This document shows, one piece after another, positions 56,917 through 64,000 of a stretch of 64,000 bases of DNA. The DNA comes from Acinetobacter sp. ANC 4910. GTDB lineage: Bacteria > Pseudomonadota > Gammaproteobacteria > Pseudomonadales > Moraxellaceae. The first letter of the stretch is position 1. Each line of letters opens with the position of its first letter. The notes under the pieces are model-generated. The model saw only the letters and a program-made list of their open reading frames with translations, was not told the origin of the DNA and did not search any database. The position numbers and the translations under genes are program-made. Location: the NCBI RefSeq assembly GCF_004331035.1, contig NZ_SJNT01000001.1, positions 124,034-188,033 of the forward strand. Direction: 5' to 3'.

Positions 56917-59900
56917 TTAAAAAACACTAATTGCTACTTTATGAAGACGCTGCCAAGCTATAGAATTCTTAAGTACAGGTTTTTCCTTGACTATTTTTTC
57001 TAGTATTTTAGCTAACGAATTATCATAAGACTCAATTCTTTGGCCAATCACTCTGTCTAACAAAAGAAGGACCTCTTGAGGGTGCTTCTCAGTCAGTAAA
57101 TATTTATCTTCATTGTTAGTTAACTGGTATAGGAAAATTGAAGTTGGTTCAATGTTTCTTAAATATGGTTCAATATTTTTAACGATATCTGTGAAATGCT
57201 CGGATGTTTCTATAGCCAAATCTAATAACCTTTCAGATGTTTTTGACGTTTGACAAAAATTTTCTTTAGGCCAGATATTTTTAAAGAAAAATCTGCCAAA
57301 ACTTAACCAGGAATTTTCTTTATGAACTATATCTGAAAGTATCCATAGACTATGAGATAACATATCACTATCGAACTTTCTTAAAATTTTTCTGATTTCT
57401 ACATTAGTAAATAATGTCTGTTTAGGGTAGGAGAAATAGCAAAACTGTATTAACAATGATGCTAAATTATTTTTCAAGCTCTCACTTTTTGTCCATTCTG
57501 GCTTTTTTTCGAATAAATCAATAAAGAATGATTTTAAAGTCAAAATTGATTGATTTGAAGGTCTACCATGTATGTAAAAGAAACTTTGCCAAGCAGCTTC
57601 ACTATTCTTATTATTTGGATTAAAAATAGGTATTAAATGATATTTAGACCATGACTCATAATTTTCATACATAAAATTAAAATTATAAATAATCATACTG
57701 ATAGCATGGTGAGATCCTTCTCCTTTACTTTGGATAGCTAATTCTAATCTCCACAGGACTGCATTTTTGAATTCAAGAGGCGAGAGCTCCCAAGCAGAAT
57801 AAATATTAAAAACAGCCTCTACTAGTTGGCCTACTGGAGAATTTATAGCATGTTCAAATGTTTTCCTTGATTTTTTAACTTGACGTCCCTGTTCGTAAGT
57901 ATCTCCAAATGCACTATCATTGGCTTCTAAACCAATAAGATTCAATGTATTAATAATATAGTCCCATACTCTCCAAAAAAGATCTTGTTGATTTTTACAA
58001 GCATCAATAAATTTCCCTTCTAACCATCTGGTCAAAGAGAAGCGACATGTAAAAATAATTTCTTTTGGCAATTTTAAAACGGCGTTGCCAATTGCAATTA
58101 AATTCTCTGAATTTGCATCTGAAGGGATATTCTCAAATAATTGTAGCCAGTATTTTTCTCGATTATTATTCCTTTCTAATTCTTCTAAAAGCTTATTTAA
58201 CGATTCACTTAATTTCTTTTCTATAAATTCAATAAAAGGCTTGTTTTGTTTAAACCGAATACTTCTATCTGATTCTAATAACTCAACTTTTTCAAAAAAT
58301 TCAGTACTATCATTGATTGCATCCAACTCTTTACTGGAAGTGTTGATTGAAATCCAACCACTTTGAACTCCAGCTATTAAACTCTCTTGCTCTACATAAT
58401 CTTCTTGCCAATTATCAGTACTTTTAATTTTTGTAAACTCTTTATATGCATAACTAGATAGACCTACTTTCGTTTGGGCTATTTTATGTAATAGACGCCC
58501 GACCTGATAATTTTTGTAATCTGCAAAACTTTCACAAGTTTCATGATCAGATATTTGTCGATAACCAATGATTTTATGCTCAATGAGCGATCTACTATCT
58601 TCATCAAGGTTATCCCATTGATTGGATATGAAAGATATAATCTCAGACTCAATGTATCTGTTCCAAAAGAAATCATCAGATAGACATTTAATACCTTCAT
58701 CTATAGGCCATTTATCAATGCTTTTAGAATTTGCCCAAACAAATAACTTTAATCTGCTGAAAATTAACTCATCATTTTTAGGCCACTCTTCAACGATTTC
58801 TATTAAGAATGCTTCATTAAATATTGATAGTTTTTTTAAAAGATCACACATCCATAGTATTAATTTTCCAATTTTTTTATGGACATCTCTTTGTGGTTTT
58901 AGTGGGTTATCAAAATTAATTGGTGGGAAATAAAGGCTGTGAAAAAGAACTTTAATTGACTCATCATTTAAGTTATTAACAAGATTAATATATTGTATAA
59001 ATTTTTCAGAAAGAATTTTAATGACATCTTGAAGATTGTCATTATGTATTTTTATATTTTCTGATCTATATTCAGGAAAATCTATTTCAAATTTAGAAAA
59101 TAAATATTGTTCATTTGTTCTGGTAGGGATGTATGATTTCTTTAAATTATATTCTGATTGCATCGATAATATTGGACTTAGAACATCTTTCAGATAAGTA
59201 AAATATAAATCCAATAAAGGATTCTGGTCTTTTTCTAAAACTCTTTTTATTGCATACCACTCATGTTGATTAGAAAATTTTTTCTTATCAACATGAGTTG
59301 TTATATTCTGGATCCAAAAATTCAAATCACGGTCTAGAAAAACTTCTGGAGTATCTAGTATTCTTTTCTTTACCTGATCTATGATTGCTGGATGTAAATT
59401 GGTTTGTTTTTGTGCCCACCATATTGCAGCAGGTTGTTCTGCAACCTTTGAAAACCAAATTGCTAAAGCATATATTCTTGATTGAACATTCCATAAATTT
59501 TCATAACGTATATTTGACAGACCCTCAGTTAAGATTGTTCCATGTTCATCAGAGAAAACACTTATATAATCTTTACCAACTTTGTATTTCAGATTTTCTT
59601 TTAAAGAATCCAGCTCACTACGACTTGGATCTATATCGGTTCTATATAAATCAATAGGATCAATTGCCAGTTTTTCACCACTAGTATTTTTTATTTCCTC
59701 CACTTGCCCTAATCTTATTTTCTTATCAAATACATAAATCCATTCTGAACTTGGTGTAGGCTGTAATCCCATAAATTTATATGCACCTTCAGCTGTGGAA
59801 ATATAGTTAGTAATAATTCCTCTTTCAAAGGGCTCTAAATCTTTTGGAGATTGTTGAGATAATTGTCTAATATATTCATCCCACTTTTGTTCATCCCCTG

Positions 59901-60726
59901 CATATTTTGCCCACTCTGCGATCGTATTCCATAGATCATTGTGGTCAGGATATGAAATACCTGTTGCACCGAGTTGGGACCATTTGGTCTCTATATAACC
60001 CTGTTCCCCTCGTTCAAAGGCATAAATGTTATTTGCATTTGACCCTTCTGAATTTAACCCCTCAAGCAAATAGCGCACTAAAGTATCATCTCCTGAATAG
60101 CCAATGAGTACGACAGTTCTGCGTGTTAATAAATTTGAAAGAAATTTTGTTGCCCACCCATGCGATAAATAAGCACTACCAAAATTTTGAGAAGAAATAA
60201 TTAAATTATTGAGTTTATTTTTTTTAGGATTAATCCATTTTCCATGAAGATACACAATACCTGATAACGGTTCTTTTGATTGGATATCTGGTAGATATGG
60301 GGGAACAAATGATCGAATTTTTTTATTGACTCTTTCAAAGAGCAAATCAAAATTTGTCGTAATAATAAAAGGTTCGTTTTCTTCATTTATTGAAAGTTTT
60401 AATAAATTTTCATGATTATCTAAAAGTGGGCCTTTAGGCAGTTTCAATTCATTCAATAAAACTGAGTCTACGATTTCATCTCCATAAATTCTCTTTAAGG
60501 CAGTAAAAGTTCTATCAAATTCCTTATTAAATAGTAATTTCGATATCTCATTGTCATCACTATCAAGGGCATATAATTTTTCAGCAACATTCTTGGTTAA
60601 TTTTTCAAATGAAGGCAAACCAGCTGGAACAGAAACTCCTGCACCACAGAAAAATAGCAACTCTCCACGCTTTTGAGCATCTATTAGTTCATTTGGAATA
60701 TTTGGACCCGTTGCAGTAAAACGCAT
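56917..60726 (-). CDS. SIR2-domain anti-phage defence protein (Dsr-like)
   Basis: 1269 residues. The N-terminal 290 residues form a SIR2 NADase-type domain: GAGVSVPAGLPSF near 28, TTNFDLLFERV near 123 (Asn), YLHGKW near 159 (His), LIGYSGDD near 207. The remaining about 980 residues are helical, Trp- and Tyr-rich, with no further motif. The architecture equals the defence-associated sirtuins (Dsr1/Dsr2 types, and SIR2-DUF4020 proteins), which degrade NAD+ when a phage protein is sensed by the C-terminal part. Start set to the ATG at 60724-60726 with GAGGG upstream; TTG at 60738 is weaker. It is much more AT-rich than core genes and stands alone on the minus strand as cargo. Confidence 0.85.
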   Translation of the reverse strand: MRFTATGPNIPNELIDAQKRGELLFFCGAGVSVPAGLPSFEKLTKNVAEKLYALDSDDNEISKLLFNKEFDRTFTALKRIYGDEIVDSVLLNELKLPKGPLLDNHENLLKLSINEENEPFIITTNFDLLFERVNKKIRSFVPPYLPDIQSKEPLSGIVYLHGKWINPKKNKLNNLIISSQNFGSAYLSHGWATKFLSNLLTRRTVVLIGYSGDDTLVRYLLEGLNSEGSNANNIYAFERGEQGYIETKWSQLGATGISYPDHNDLWNTIAEWAKYAGDEQKWDEYIRQLSQQSPKDLEPFERGIITNYISTAEGAYKFMGLQPTPSSEWIYVFDKKIRLGQVEEIKNTSGEKLAIDPIDLYRTDIDPSRSELDSLKENLKYKVGKDYISVFSDEHGTILTEGLSNIRYENLWNVQSRIYALAIWFSKVAEQPAAIWWAQKQTNLHPAIIDQVKKRILDTPEVFLDRDLNFWIQNITTHVDKKKFSNQHEWYAIKRVLEKDQNPLLDLYFTYLKDVLSPILSMQSEYNLKKSYIPTRTNEQYLFSKFEIDFPEYRSENIKIHNDNLQDVIKILSEKFIQYINLVNNLNDESIKVLFHSLYFPPINFDNPLKPQRDVHKKIGKLILWMCDLLKKLSIFNEAFLIEIVEEWPKNDELIFSRLKLFVWANSKSIDKWPIDEGIKCLSDDFFWNRYIESEIISFISNQWDNLDEDSRSLIEHKIIGYRQISDHETCESFADYKNYQVGRLLHKIAQTKVGLSSYAYKEFTKIKSTDNWQEDYVEQESLIAGVQSGWISINTSSKELDAINDSTEFFEKVELLESDRSIRFKQNKPFIEFIEKKLSESLNKLLEELERNNNREKYWLQLFENIPSDANSENLIAIGNAVLKLPKEIIFTCRFSLTRWLEGKFIDACKNQQDLFWRVWDYIINTLNLIGLEANDSAFGDTYEQGRQVKKSRKTFEHAINSPVGQLVEAVFNIYSAWELSPLEFKNAVLWRLELAIQSKGEGSHHAISMIIYNFNFMYENYESWSKYHLIPIFNPNNKNSEAAWQSFFYIHGRPSNQSILTLKSFFIDLFEKKPEWTKSESLKNNLASLLIQFCYFSYPKQTLFTNVEIRKILRKFDSDMLSHSLWILSDIVHKENSWLSFGRFFFKNIWPKENFCQTSKTSERLLDLAIETSEHFTDIVKNIEPYLRNIEPTSIFLYQLTNNEDKYLLTEKHPQEVLLLLDRVIGQRIESYDNSLAKILEKIVKEKPVLKNSIAWQRLHKVAISVF

Positions 60727-61530
60727 TTCAACCCTCAACTTTTTAATAAGCAGATGTATTTTAAGTAATTGTTATATAAAGCATATATTAAATATTCTAT
60801 TGCCTAATTTGTCACTAAAAACAATTACTTTTTCATGTTTAAGTAGGCCTCGTTTATTCAAGCACCTTTAAAGTATCCCCAATACCTTGGCATTCTAAGT
60901 TCTTGTCACTAATGAAAAATCTATTCTTTACTATGACTGAATTACCAGACCTAGTATATCTCTTAGTATGCTCAGTTTCCTTGATGGGACACAAGTAGAA
61001 AGCCTAGTAAAATGACCTCAAATCTATATACAGCAAGGTTTACGTCTAATTTGACGATTACCGATTTCATCAAGGTACATCAAGGTAAATAATCAAATGG
61101 TTCTTGGTAGTATTCAAATGTGACCAAGTTTTCACGATAGCTGGGCGGCCATTATCACCGCACCGGTACAACAAGAATCACTCCCCATCAAGTAACGAAT
61201 ACCAGATGCATGTATTCATCTATAGTTATGTTTTATGTGTTTTCTCTGAGCAGCTACCATTTTTTTATTCAATTCTAACCTAAATCATTAGTAAAATAGT
61301 GCAACGTGTTTTGCATGTTTTTGATCTAATATATTGATTAATATTAAGTAAATTGATTTTTAATTACCTTGACATACATCCTTCAAAACATGGTGTTTTA
61401 TGTATAAATAAGGGTGATTGATGTGGTTTTTAAGCTGTTTTATGCATTTTTTATGCTTAGAACGGTCTTAAAAATGCAATTGAGGGGTATCTGCCTGTGA
61501 ATTTTTTGGCAATTATTGCGGATTTTATGC
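60727..61530. other. Non-coding region between SIR2 and zinc-ribbon genes
   Basis: About 800 bases without a credible ORF. It holds the SIR2 promoter region, the first 22-bp repeat (61064-61085), and an AT-rich leader of the zinc-ribbon gene. An imperfect inverted relative of the repeat (TACCTTGACATACATCCTT) lies at 61365-61383. Confidence 0.5.
61064..61085 (+). repeat. 22-bp direct repeat, copy 1
   Basis: Starts ATTTCATCAAGGTAC and contains CATCAAGG twice in tandem; identical to 62343-62364. The two copies bracket the zinc-ribbon gene, 1.28 kb apart. Confidence 0.65.
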
Positions 61531-62133
61531 ATGAAAAGAGAAAGTAAGGGTACGGTTGAAGATTGTTTGAATATAGATAGCCGAACTATGGCTAGATCCA
61601 ATACATTTGTAGATGGTGCTTCTGGTATTTGGGGGTGGAAACAAGATAACGAAATTAGCTCATCTATGAGCTATGAGTATCGTCACGGCGCTTTAATTCT
61701 GTCCTTTATGCAGAATGGTACCAATCACTGTCAGCATATCGAGGTGACTACTACACCGTGCCATTATGGTAATCATCGGTACTGGTTCATATGTCCTGGT
61801 AATGATTGTGGCAACCAGGTAGCAAAATTATATTTGGTTGATAGCCAATTTAAATGCAGGAAATGCCAAAAGCTTAACTACCTCATTCAGCAGTGCAACA
61901 AGGAGCATGTAGCAAGAATTAATATGCAGCGAATGCGAATAAAGCTTGGATGGCCATTAGATCGTGAAGCGATACCATTTTTAAGAAGGGTCTATAAGCC
62001 ACTTAATAAAAATAAAAAGACATTTCAGGCCATAGTTGAGAAGCATGATATGTATGAACGTAAAGCTAATGCTGCTGCTATAGCATTCCATAATGCATTC
62101 ATGGATAAAATAGAAAAGTTTATTGAAAAATAG
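61531..62133 (+). CDS. Zinc-ribbon protein of mobile regions
   Basis: 200 residues from the ATG at 61531; TTG at 61516 is an alternative and no ribosome site is clear. Central Cys-rich block: CHYGNHRYWFICPGNDCGNQ, then KLYLVDSQFKCRKCQKLNYL. It has spaced C-X5-C and CXXC pairs like a treble-clef/zinc ribbon. The form CHYG..WF.CP...CG...LY...F.CR.C..L.Y..Q is a widespread unnamed family in proteobacterial mobile regions. A basic C-terminal helix follows (MRIKLGWPLDREAIPF). It probably binds DNA or RNA; role unknown. Confidence 0.7.
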   Translation: MKRESKGTVEDCLNIDSRTMARSNTFVDGASGIWGWKQDNEISSSMSYEYRHGALILSFMQNGTNHCQHIEVTTTPCHYGNHRYWFICPGNDCGNQVAKLYLVDSQFKCRKCQKLNYLIQQCNKEHVARINMQRMRIKLGWPLDREAIPFLRRVYKPLNKNKKTFQAIVEKHDMYERKANAAAIAFHNAFMDKIEKFIEK

Positions 62134-62342
62134 CTGATTGGATTAACACTCTGTGAACGTACGTTGAAATCCAGTTTATACCTCACCCAATACGAATTTA
62201 TAGGCTCACCTTTGTATCTGTATGGGGGTATCCCACTAGTATAAGGATGGATATTTACCTTGAAGGATATCACTCAAAATACACCTTAAAGCAATATCAA
62301 GACCATATACATCGGGGGATATAGAGTTTTTCCATAATGTTA

Positions 62343-62364
62343 ATTTCATCAAGGTACATCAAGG
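62343..62364 (+). repeat. 22-bp direct repeat, copy 2
   Basis: Identical to 61064-61085. Followed 28 bases later by a degenerate 14-base copy. Could be a regulator site or scar of a nested insertion. Confidence 0.65.
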
Positions 62365-62504
62365 AAAAGTTTGAAAAACTCCATAATTGAATAAGGTACA
62401 ACAAGGCAAAAGTAGAGAAATGTATTCTTGTTCTAACCTTCGTCATTGGTAAAAATTGAGAAGTACGGTATTTCATTCAAGTAAAAGAATAAGAGATTAG
62501 TAAA

Positions 62505-62532
62505 ATAAAACCCCATCGTTATTGATAGGGCT
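62505..62532 (-). terminator. Terminator of the membrane protein gene
   Basis: On the minus strand AGCCCTATC / GATGGGGTT with a 6-base loop, followed by TTATTTTA, about 45 bases after the stop codon at 62578. Confidence 0.6.
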
Positions 62533-62577
62533 ACTGGTGAGGTTATGTCTTGCGGTTTGTTGGGTGATTTATTCACA

Positions 62578-63114
62578 TCAATTTTTATATTTGTCTAAAA
62601 TTTTTTGAAACTCAAGTTCGATAACATTAAATCCATTAGATGCTTTTACAAATTCCTTCATTTTCTGGTTTAGAGAAAAACTATATTTCTCTAAATCTTC
62701 GACTCCTAATTGATCAGGTAATCCATATATTCTTTCTAACTCAACTTTTATGCTCTTTAAAGATTTTTTAAAACTCTGAAGATACGGTAAATACCGATCA
62801 ATGATTGCAAGTTCCTCTTTAGTTAACTCATCTATTTCTTTTAGTATTTTGTTCATACCATCCAATTTTCTACTTAATTGCAAATATTTAATATTTTCTC
62901 TATATGCTTCATGCAATAAATTTATAAAAACCATTTTGGAGTCTACAGATCGATGTTCTAATAATTTCGCATACCCCTTATAGGCTAACCAAAAAGCAAC
63001 TCCCCCGATAACAGTCTGAATCTGCCCCGAATTAGCCCCTAGTAATGCCCATCCTGCACAGATGAAATCCCCTATGATCAATATCTGCTGACCAATCCAT
63101 CCAAATATACACAT
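62578..63114 (-). CDS. Island membrane/coiled-coil protein of unknown function
   Basis: 178 residues, ATG at 63112-63114. Two hydrophobic stretches at the N-terminus (IGQQILIIGDFICAGWALLG and IQTVIGGVAFWLAYKGY), then an all-helical, Lys/Glu-rich part (DGMNKILKEIDELTKEELA, FKKSLKSIKVELERIYG). No family recognised. The layout, a membrane hairpin plus cytosolic coil, is seen in some small defence effectors and in phage-related inner-membrane proteins, but there is no evidence for either here. A terminator follows. Confidence 0.6.
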   Translation of the reverse strand: MCIFGWIGQQILIIGDFICAGWALLGANSGQIQTVIGGVAFWLAYKGYAKLLEHRSVDSKMVFINLLHEAYRENIKYLQLSRKLDGMNKILKEIDELTKEELAIIDRYLPYLQSFKKSLKSIKVELERIYGLPDQLGVEDLEKYSFSLNQKMKEFVKASNGFNVIELEFQKILDKYKN

Positions 63115-63317
63115 AATCTTATCAAGTAAATTTTTGCCGAGATTATAACCAAAATTGGAGATTTTTCACCTCCAATTTCACTCCCAATCTCCTGATGTAA
63201 TGCTTCAATAAACTGATTACAAAATCCACCATCATCCAAAAATAGATCTACCTGCAATATGCTGTACTTGTAATCGTACTTACCTTCACGTGAGTAACCA
63301 TCTTCACCAATTTTCAT
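63078..63317 (-). CDS. Possible small protein upstream of the membrane protein
   Basis: 79-codon frame, ATG at 63315-63317, start MKIGEDGYSREGKYDYKY, a polar, acidic and aromatic first half, then a hydrophobic end. It overlaps the next gene by 37 bases in another frame. No ribosome site is convincing and no family recognised. It could be a true gene with the next one as partner, or chance. Confidence 0.3.
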   Translation of the reverse strand: MKIGEDGYSREGKYDYKYSILQVDLFLDDGGFCNQFIEALHQEIGSEIGGEKSPILVIISAKIYLIRLCVYLDGLVSRY

Positions 63318-63496
63318 ACGCTACAACTCATTCAATGCATACATCAGTTCGAATCTTAAATAGGGACTCACACCGACATTCAAATAGCATTAGGTTTAGG
63401 CATTTTCAGAAATGAGTACCTATATGAGTACCCAATACAAAGATAGAATTATTATAATATTTTATTATCAACAACTTAAGTCAATAGTTCTAGGCG
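63318..63496. other. Island right end, non-coding
   Basis: AT-rich sequence without a gene, holding the right arm repeats and running to the attR core. Beyond attR, 63511-63624 is also AT-rich with nothing recognised. Confidence 0.5.
63412..63432 (+). promoter_or_regulatory. Right integrase arm-type repeats
   Basis: ATGAGTACC at 63412-63420 and 63424-63432, period 12 bases, 65 bases inside attR, matching the left pair at 50210-50230 in sequence, spacing and direction. Confidence 0.6.
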
Positions 63497-63510
63497 CGCA
63501 GGGCGCACCA
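63497..63510 (+). other. attR core
   Basis: Second copy of CGCAGGGCGCACCA. The bases on either side differ from those at attL, and no tRNA is present here. Confidence 0.88.
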
Positions 63511-63624
63511 CTTTATTGTTTGTTTTAATCTTTAATGTTCCAATGTTTTATTAAAAATAAATAAAATTCAATATATTATCTAAAAAAAATATCTAGATTA
63601 GTCTATAAGATTCTAACTTAATGT

Positions 63625-64000
63625 GGCCTTGTTGCAAAAATCTATTCTTAAAGATTTCTTCAGCAATATAATTTCAAAATGAAGAAGGCTGCACCGAAAA
63701 TCTATCGTACAAACCAATTGGTCCTCCTATAACCGAGCTTTAATTAATCGAGGCAACATTTCCATTTGGTTTGATCCCAAAATGCAATGCTATGCTCAGC
63801 CACACGGCAAGCATGGTCGAAATCAGACCTATTCCGATACTGCTATTCAATGTTGTTTGATGATCAAATCTCTATTTAGACTTTCTTTAAGGATGGTTAA
63901 ACTCAATGCTAGAAACTTCGATAATCAAGTGAATAAGACTCATGCCCGTATAGCAGTACTCAATAAGTTTGCAGAATTAGGCCGACCTCATGCCCAAATT
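63625..64000 (+). mobile_element. IS5-family element, left end (partial)
   Basis: GGCCTTGTTGCAAAAA at 63625-63640 resembles the terminal inverted repeat (GGCTTTGTTGCA) of IS17/IS903-group IS5 elements of Acinetobacter. A degenerate transposase frame follows. The right end lies outside the window. Confidence 0.75.
63679..64000 (+). pseudogene. IS5-family transposase, frameshifted and internally deleted
   Basis: Starts ATG at 63679 (MKKAAPKIYRT). An extra A in the run at 63709-63715 shifts the frame; skipping it restores NWSSYNRALINRGNISIWFD, then TYSDTAIQCCLMIKSLFRLS. At about 63898 the frame jumps from RMV to KLNARNFDNQVNKTHARIAV, which is the C-terminal end of this transposase family. The central part with the DDE residues (roughly 200 codons) is missing. 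The tail continues to the window edge. The element cannot encode an active transposase, but could move if an intact copy exists. Confidence 0.8.

Larger units (their letters stand above)
62134..62577. other. Non-coding region with repeat copies
   Basis: 444 bases between converging genes. It contains the second 22-bp repeat, a degenerate third copy (AAGGTACAACAAGG, 62393-62406), and a terminator-like hairpin for the minus-strand gene at 62505-62532. Confidence 0.5.
50086..63510 (+). mobile_element. Integrated P4-like satellite island
   Basis: 13.4-kb element bounded by 14-bp direct repeats at tRNA-Arg(CCU). Contents in order: integrase facing inwards, iteron region, unknown coiled-coil protein, AlpA-like regulator, small HTH protein, unknown small proteins, DUF3987 primase/helicase, iterons, a large SIR2 protein on the minus strand, zinc-ribbon protein, and a membrane protein. 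There are no structural, packaging or transfer genes, so a phage satellite or similar integrative island that depends on a helper is most likely. Boundaries are seen directly; mobility is inferred. Confidence 0.85.

Noticed and set aside
58085..59657. Plus-strand frames of 90-103 codons within the SIR2 gene (58085, 58622, 59385)
   Set aside because: They are antisense to one continuous 1269-codon frame and show no recognisable sequence.
50086..63510. Conjugative element or full prophage
   Set aside because: No relaxase, type IV secretion, capsid, tail, terminase or lysis genes are visible.
63479..63510. A second tRNA gene at the right end of the island
   Set aside because: Only the last 14 bases of the tRNA are present; no cloverleaf precedes them.

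Overview
The window reads as an Acinetobacter chromosome (Moraxellaceae). It is AT-rich and carries an AdeIJK efflux operon behind a PAP2 gene, a pmrCAB operon, and many proteins whose sequences I recognise as Acinetobacter types. I cannot fix the species. Most of the window (1 to about 50 kb) is compact core genome with short gaps and many clear intrinsic terminators.

Layout: (1) 1-7.4 kb: cysG start, serS, a DUF3298 lipoprotein, lolA, a collagen-like surface protein, rpmA-rplU and, divergently, ispB. (2) 7.4-16.2 kb: a PF10136 membrane protein, then PAP2-adeI-adeJ-adeK behind a promoter whose spacer and -10 are covered by a 24-bp palindrome. (3) 16.2-26.1 kb: two YbjQ-family genes, a periplasmic deiminase-like protein, an SDR, valS, an AT-rich Hanks-type kinase of accessory character, a G/C-rich palindromic repeat and a J-domain protein. 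(4) 26.7-31.5 kb: a glutamate/aspartate-type ABC transporter (gltIJKL) and an ammonium transporter with a sigma-54-like promoter. (5) 31.6-44.7 kb: HAD phosphatase, PAP2 phosphatase, pmrC-pmrA-pmrB (lipid A modification), porin, MFS permease, acyltransferase, patatin lipoprotein, NfeD/SPFH pair and putP. (6) 44.7-50 kb: ispA, a PAS-GGDEF protein, prpF and an amino-acid permease.

The accessory highlight is an integrated island of about 13.4 kb, 50086-63510. It lies between the 3' end of tRNA-Arg(CCU) and a second 14-bp copy of that end. It holds a P4-type integrase, an AlpA-like regulator behind three 13-bp repeats at exact 21-bp spacing, a small HTH protein, a DUF3987 primase/helicase, two clusters of GCGAT iterons, a 1269-residue SIR2-domain protein that looks like an anti-phage sirtuin of the Dsr type, a zinc-ribbon protein flanked by 22-bp repeats, and an unknown membrane protein. 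Matching tandem 9-bp repeats with a 12-bp period lie inside both ends and are probably integrase arm sites. No capsid, packaging or conjugation genes are visible, so a phage-satellite (P4-like) element with defence cargo is the best reading.

Just outside the island's right end, an IS5-family element begins. Its transposase is frameshifted and internally deleted. The window ends inside it.
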